A stretch of 64,000 bases of DNA from Palsa-504 sp963808315 (lineage in GTDB: Bacteria; Actinomycetota; Actinomycetes; Streptosporangiales; Streptosporangiaceae): assembly GCA_963808315.1 (NCBI GenBank), contig CAWEFK010000033.1, forward strand, positions 186,001 through 250,000, in the 5' to 3' direction. Below the pieces are notes generated by a model. The model was not told where the DNA came from. It searched no databases and saw nothing but the letters and a program-made list of their open reading frames with translations. This document shows positions 61,181 to 64,000 of the stretch, in pieces. Numbering within the stretch: position 1 is the stretch's first letter; each line of letters starts with the position of its first letter. The position numbers and the translations under genes were made by a program.

Positions 61181-61221
61181 CGGGCCTGGCGGACGCGGGT
61201 GATCGGGGGAAGACTGAGGAT

Positions 61222-62373
61222 GTGAGCGAGGAGACCGCGGCCAGGAACGTCGCGGCCAGGATGGGCGCCGCGGCGGCGGCCTGGCTGGACGCGCTTGATC
61301 CGGCGCAGCGGGCGGCGGCGACGGGCGGCCCGCCCAGCCCGGACCCCGAGCCGGATGCCGAGCGCAGGCGCTGGTTCTACACCCCGACCGACCATGGCGG
61401 GCTGCCGCTGAACGCCCAGCGGCCGGCCCAGCAGCGGCTGGCCCACCAGCTCGTCGCCAGCGGGCTTTCCGAGGCCGGGTACGTGACCGTGGCCACCATC
61501 GTCGGGCTGGACAACATCCTGGACCGGGTCGAGGGCTGGAGCGTCGGCTGGGGCCGCGAACGGGGGCGCGACCCTGGGCTTTATTACCTGAGGGTGTTCG
61601 GCGAGCCCGGCGGCGCGGCGCCGTGGGGCTGGCGGTTCGGCGGCCACCACGTCTCGCTGAACAATGTCATCAGCGGTGGCCTGGTCCGCTCGACCACGCC
61701 GTGCTTCCTGGGTGCCGACCCGGCGGTCTCACCGCTGCTCGGACCGATACCGCTGCGCCCGCTGGCCGGAGCCGAGGACCTGGCCCGTGAGCTGGTCCGC
61801 TCGCTGGACCGCGGACAGGCCGAGGTGGCCATCCTGCTCGACCGGGCCCCCGAGGACATCGTCGGCGGCAACCGGCCGCGGCTGGCGGAGGGCGACCGGA
61901 TGATGTACCTCGGCGAACTGTGGCGCGGCCGGTTCACCGAGCCGGCCCTGGCGCAGCGTCTGGCCGAGATGGAAGCCGATGCCGAACGATCCTGTCGTTA
62001 CAGCGCCACCGACCATCGGCGCCTCGAGCTGACCGGCGCCCCGAAGGGCCTGGCCGCCGCCGGAATGGACGCCGGGCAGCGTGGCCTGCTGCGCGCGTTG
62101 CTGGCCACCTACCTGGGCCGGATCCCGGACGGCCTGTCGCCGGGTTACGCCGGCGACGCCGCGCTCGACGCGGTCCACCTGGCCTGGGCCGGGCCCACGG
62201 GCCCCGGTGAGCCGCTGTACTACCGGCTGCAGGGGCCGCGGCTGCTCATCGAGTACGACAACACCCAGCGGCACGCCAACCACGCGCACTCGGTGTGGCG
62301 CGACCCGGAGGCCGACTTCGGCTACGACGCCCTCGGCGCGCACCTGACGGCCTTCCACCGAGAAGGGCCATGA
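61222..62373 (+). CDS. DUF3500 domain-containing protein
   Basis: 383 residues from GTG 61222. DUF3500 features: RRWFYTPTDHGGLPLN, AHQLVASGLSEAGYVTVATI, LDRVEGWSVGWGRERGRDPG, YYLRVFGEPGGAAPWGWRFG, GHHVSLNNVISG, and the terminal YYRLQGPRLLIEYDNTQRHA, NHAHSVWRDPEADFG. The conserved His and Asp/Glu clusters suggest a metal-dependent enzyme, but no activity is established for the family. ATGA overlap with galT makes it part of the gal operon; a role on a sugar or its conjugate is inference. Confidence 0.8.
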   Translation: MSEETAARNVAARMGAAAAAWLDALDPAQRAAATGGPPSPDPEPDAERRRWFYTPTDHGGLPLNAQRPAQQRLAHQLVASGLSEAGYVTVATIVGLDNILDRVEGWSVGWGRERGRDPGLYYLRVFGEPGGAAPWGWRFGGHHVSLNNVISGGLVRSTTPCFLGADPAVSPLLGPIPLRPLAGAEDLARELVRSLDRGQAEVAILLDRAPEDIVGGNRPRLAEGDRMMYLGELWRGRFTEPALAQRLAEMEADAERSCRYSATDHRRLELTGAPKGLAAAGMDAGQRGLLRALLATYLGRIPDGLSPGYAGDAALDAVHLAWAGPTGPGEPLYYRLQGPRLLIEYDNTQRHANHAHSVWRDPEADFGYDALGAHLTAFHREGP

Positions 62374-63206
62374 GGGTCGACCCGCTGACGGGCGCGCATG
62401 TGGTGGTCACCCCGGGGCGGCAGCAGCGTCCGGTCCGGCCCGAGGGGCGGTGCCCGTTCTGCCCGGGCGGGCTCGAGGCCCCGGAGCCCTACGACGTCAG
62501 GCACTTCCCGAACCGCTGGCCGGCCCTGCCCGGCGGGTGCCACGAGGTCATCCTGCACAGCCCGGATCACGAGGCGTCCTTCGCGGTCCTGGGCGAGGAG
62601 CAGGCGGCCCGGGTGGTGGAGCTGTGGTCGGCGCGCACCGCTACTCTCGGCGGCCGGGACGACGTGGCGTACGTGTTCGTGTTCGAGAACCACGGACGGC
62701 AGATCGGGGCCACGATCGATCATCCGCACAGCCAGGTCATGGCCTTCCCCATCGTCCCGCCCGTGGTGGCGGCCGAGCTGGCGGCGGGCAAGTGCGAGCT
62801 GTGCCAGGGCACCGACGACGAGCTGGTGGTGACCCGCCGGTCCGGCTGGCAGGTGGCGGTGCCGTGGGCGCCCTCGTGGCCGTATGAGATGCTCATGTCC
62901 CCGGCCGGCCACGTTCCCGATCTGCCCGCGGCGGGCCCGGAGCTGCGGGCCGGGCTGGGCGCGGTGCTGGTGCAGGCGCTGAGGAGGATGGAACGGCGGC
63001 TGGGGCGCGATACGCCCTACATGCTGTGGATTCACCAGCGGCCCACGGACGGAGGCGACTGGCCGACCGCGCACCTGCACCTGCACCTGATGCCGGCCCG
63101 GCGGGCGCCGGGCGTGGCCAGGCACCTGGCCGCCGCGGAATTCGGGGCCGGCGTCTTCTTCGACCCCGTCGACCCGCGGCAGGCGGCGGCCCAGTTGCGC
63201 CAGTGA
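62370..63206 (+). CDS. galT: galactose-1-phosphate uridylyltransferase
   Basis: 278 residues from ATG 62370, overlapping the upstream stop. Zinc-binding CPFCPGG and later CELCQG, substrate region FPNRWPALPGG, and the nucleophile motif IDHPHSQVMAFP (HPHxQ) with HxH ligands HLHLHLMP at the end. Shorter than E. coli GalT (about 350) but normal for the compact actinobacterial form. It exchanges UMP between UDP-glucose and galactose-1-phosphate in the Leloir pathway. The start of galK overlaps its stop. Confidence 0.88.
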   Translation: MRVDPLTGAHVVVTPGRQQRPVRPEGRCPFCPGGLEAPEPYDVRHFPNRWPALPGGCHEVILHSPDHEASFAVLGEEQAARVVELWSARTATLGGRDDVAYVFVFENHGRQIGATIDHPHSQVMAFPIVPPVVAAELAAGKCELCQGTDDELVVTRRSGWQVAVPWAPSWPYEMLMSPAGHVPDLPAAGPELRAGLGAVLVQALRRMERRLGRDTPYMLWIHQRPTDGGDWPTAHLHLHLMPARRAPGVARHLAAAEFGAGVFFDPVDPRQAAAQLRQ

Positions 63207-64000
63207 ACCGGACGGGGGGTGTCTGGTTCGCGCCGGGGCGGGTCAACCTGATGGGCGGGCCGGACTACAACGAGACGTTCGTGCTGCCGTTCGCGCTCGG
63301 GGCAGGGGTGTACGCGACGGCTTCGCGCCGCTCCGACGGGCGGATCGCGCTGACTTCCCGGCAGGCGGCCGACGAAGGCAGGACCGTTCTGCCGATTGAC
63401 GGTTTGGAGCCGGGGGTGGTCGGCGGGTGGGTCGCGTATCCGGCGGGGGTGGCCTGGGCGCTGCGCGAGGCGGGGTACCTGGGCGGCGGGGCCGACGTGG
63501 CGATCGACGCCGACCTGCCCGCGGGGGCCGGGCTTTCGTCCTCGGCGGCGCTTGAGTGCGCGGTGGCGCTGGCGCTGACCGGGCTTTACGAGGTTCCTGT
63601 GGCTCGGCGGGAGCTGGCGGCGCTGGCGCGGCGGGCGGAGAACGAGTTCTGCGGCGTGCCGTCGGGGATGATGGACCAGCTGGCGGCGCTGCTGGGGCGG
63701 GCCGGCCACGCGCTGCTGCTCGACTGCCGGGCAGGGACGGTGGAACCGGTTCCATTCGACCCGGGTTCGGCCGGGCTGACGGTGCTGGTGATCGACACGC
63801 GGGTGCGGCATGCGCTGGGCGACGGGCGGTACGCGGAACGGCGGCGGGCCTGTGCGGCGGGGGCCCTGGCGATGGGGGTCCGGTCGCTGCGGGAGGTGAA
63901 CGGGGAGCTTGACCGGTTGACTGATCCGGCGCTGCGGCGGGTCTGCGGGCACGTCGTGGCCGAGACGCGGCGGGTGCTGCGGGCCGCTGAGCTGCTACGT
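63203..64000 (+). CDS. galK: galactokinase, N-terminal part, with altered sugar-binding motif
   Basis: Runs off the window after 266 codons. GHMP features: WFAPGRVNLMGGPDYNETFV at the N-terminus, ATP loop DLPAGAGLSSSAALECAVAL, and the catalytic Asp in FCGVPSGMMDQLAALLG. The family signature is normally GRVNLIGEHTDYN; here it reads GRVNLMGGPDYN, one residue shorter and without the Glu-His pair that contacts galactose. The GTG start overlaps the galT stop (GTGA). The protein may be a divergent sugar kinase or carry a small in-frame deletion. Confidence 0.85.
   Translation, partial: MNRTGGVWFAPGRVNLMGGPDYNETFVLPFALGAGVYATASRRSDGRIALTSRQAADEGRTVLPIDGLEPGVVGGWVAYPAGVAWALREAGYLGGGADVAIDADLPAGAGLSSSAALECAVALALTGLYEVPVARRELAALARRAENEFCGVPSGMMDQLAALLGRAGHALLLDCRAGTVEPVPFDPGSAGLTVLVIDTRVRHALGDGRYAERRRACAAGALAMGVRSLREVNGELDRLTDPALRRVCGHVVAETRRVLRAAELLR

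Noticed and set aside
1..64000. tRNA or rRNA genes
   Set aside because: No cloverleaf with a TTC-type T-loop or rRNA-like sequence was found in the gaps; the two tRNA-synthetase genes are not accompanied by tRNAs.

Overview
The window is about 70% GC, densely coded, rich in GTG starts and short-spaced or overlapping genes. Family content (a mycothiol-dependent maleylpyruvate-isomerase-type protein, an F420/PPOX-type oxidoreductase, GAF-ANTAR and STAS regulators, an ECF41 sigma factor, WYL, TetR, MarR and HxlR regulators, DUF3500, many VOC and GNAT proteins) points to a soil-type actinomycete (Actinomycetota). I cannot place it to genus. No rRNA, tRNA, CRISPR array or secondary-metabolite cluster was seen.

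A technical point governs how the list should be read. Roughly twenty-five single-base frame shifts fall inside otherwise full-length, well-conserved reading frames, including the housekeeping gene hisS. They are densest at 9-18 kb and 32-38 kb. Most look like one-base consensus indels rather than real decay, although some loci (a VOC half, an aldo/keto-reductase tail, a chimeric hydrolase stub, a STAND protein missing its repeats) look truly broken. Frame-shifted genes are given their full inferred span.

Layout. 0-6 kb: divergent cysS (partial) and hisS, then small enzymes (NUDIX, DUF1905, methyltransferase, MDMPI-type, GrpB, VOC, GNAT). 6-9 kb: an IS1634-type insertion sequence beside a degenerate duplicated coding remnant. 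9-20 kb: methyltransferase, GNAT, ABC-2 exporter pair, DHA2 efflux pump, serine hydrolase, a secreted TNT-type NADase, a GH63/MGH1-type glycosidase, and argG under a tandem ARG-box promoter. 20-28 kb: a substrate-binding protein, a 1044-residue endonuclease-Q/UvrD fusion, an MBL-fold hydrolase, and a two-gene unit pairing a RelA/SpoT-fold toxin-like protein with a small overlapping downstream protein; this unit is the best candidate for an undescribed system. 28-42 kb: aminotransferase, SMP-30, haloperoxidase, YihY-type membrane protein, TetR with a 33-bp palindromic operator, TPR protein, an AhpD/ECF41 divergent pair with mirrored ECF41-type promoters, WYL/DinB, a GT-C-like membrane protein, an acyl-CoA ligase and small enzymes. 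42-47 kb: partner-switch regulators (RsbW-like kinase, GAF-ANTAR, STAS) around a DUF6345 operon that resembles clan-CD (caspase/gingipain-like) peptidases. 47-56 kb: a polytopic membrane hydrolase with an extradiol dioxygenase, an aminoglycoside-phosphotransferase-like kinase, an MFS pump, pdxH and small enzymes. 56-64 kb: a DUF4062-NB-ARC STAND protein, MarR and HxlR regulators each with an inverted-repeat operator, and a DUF3500-galT-galK run joined by 4-bp start/stop overlaps.
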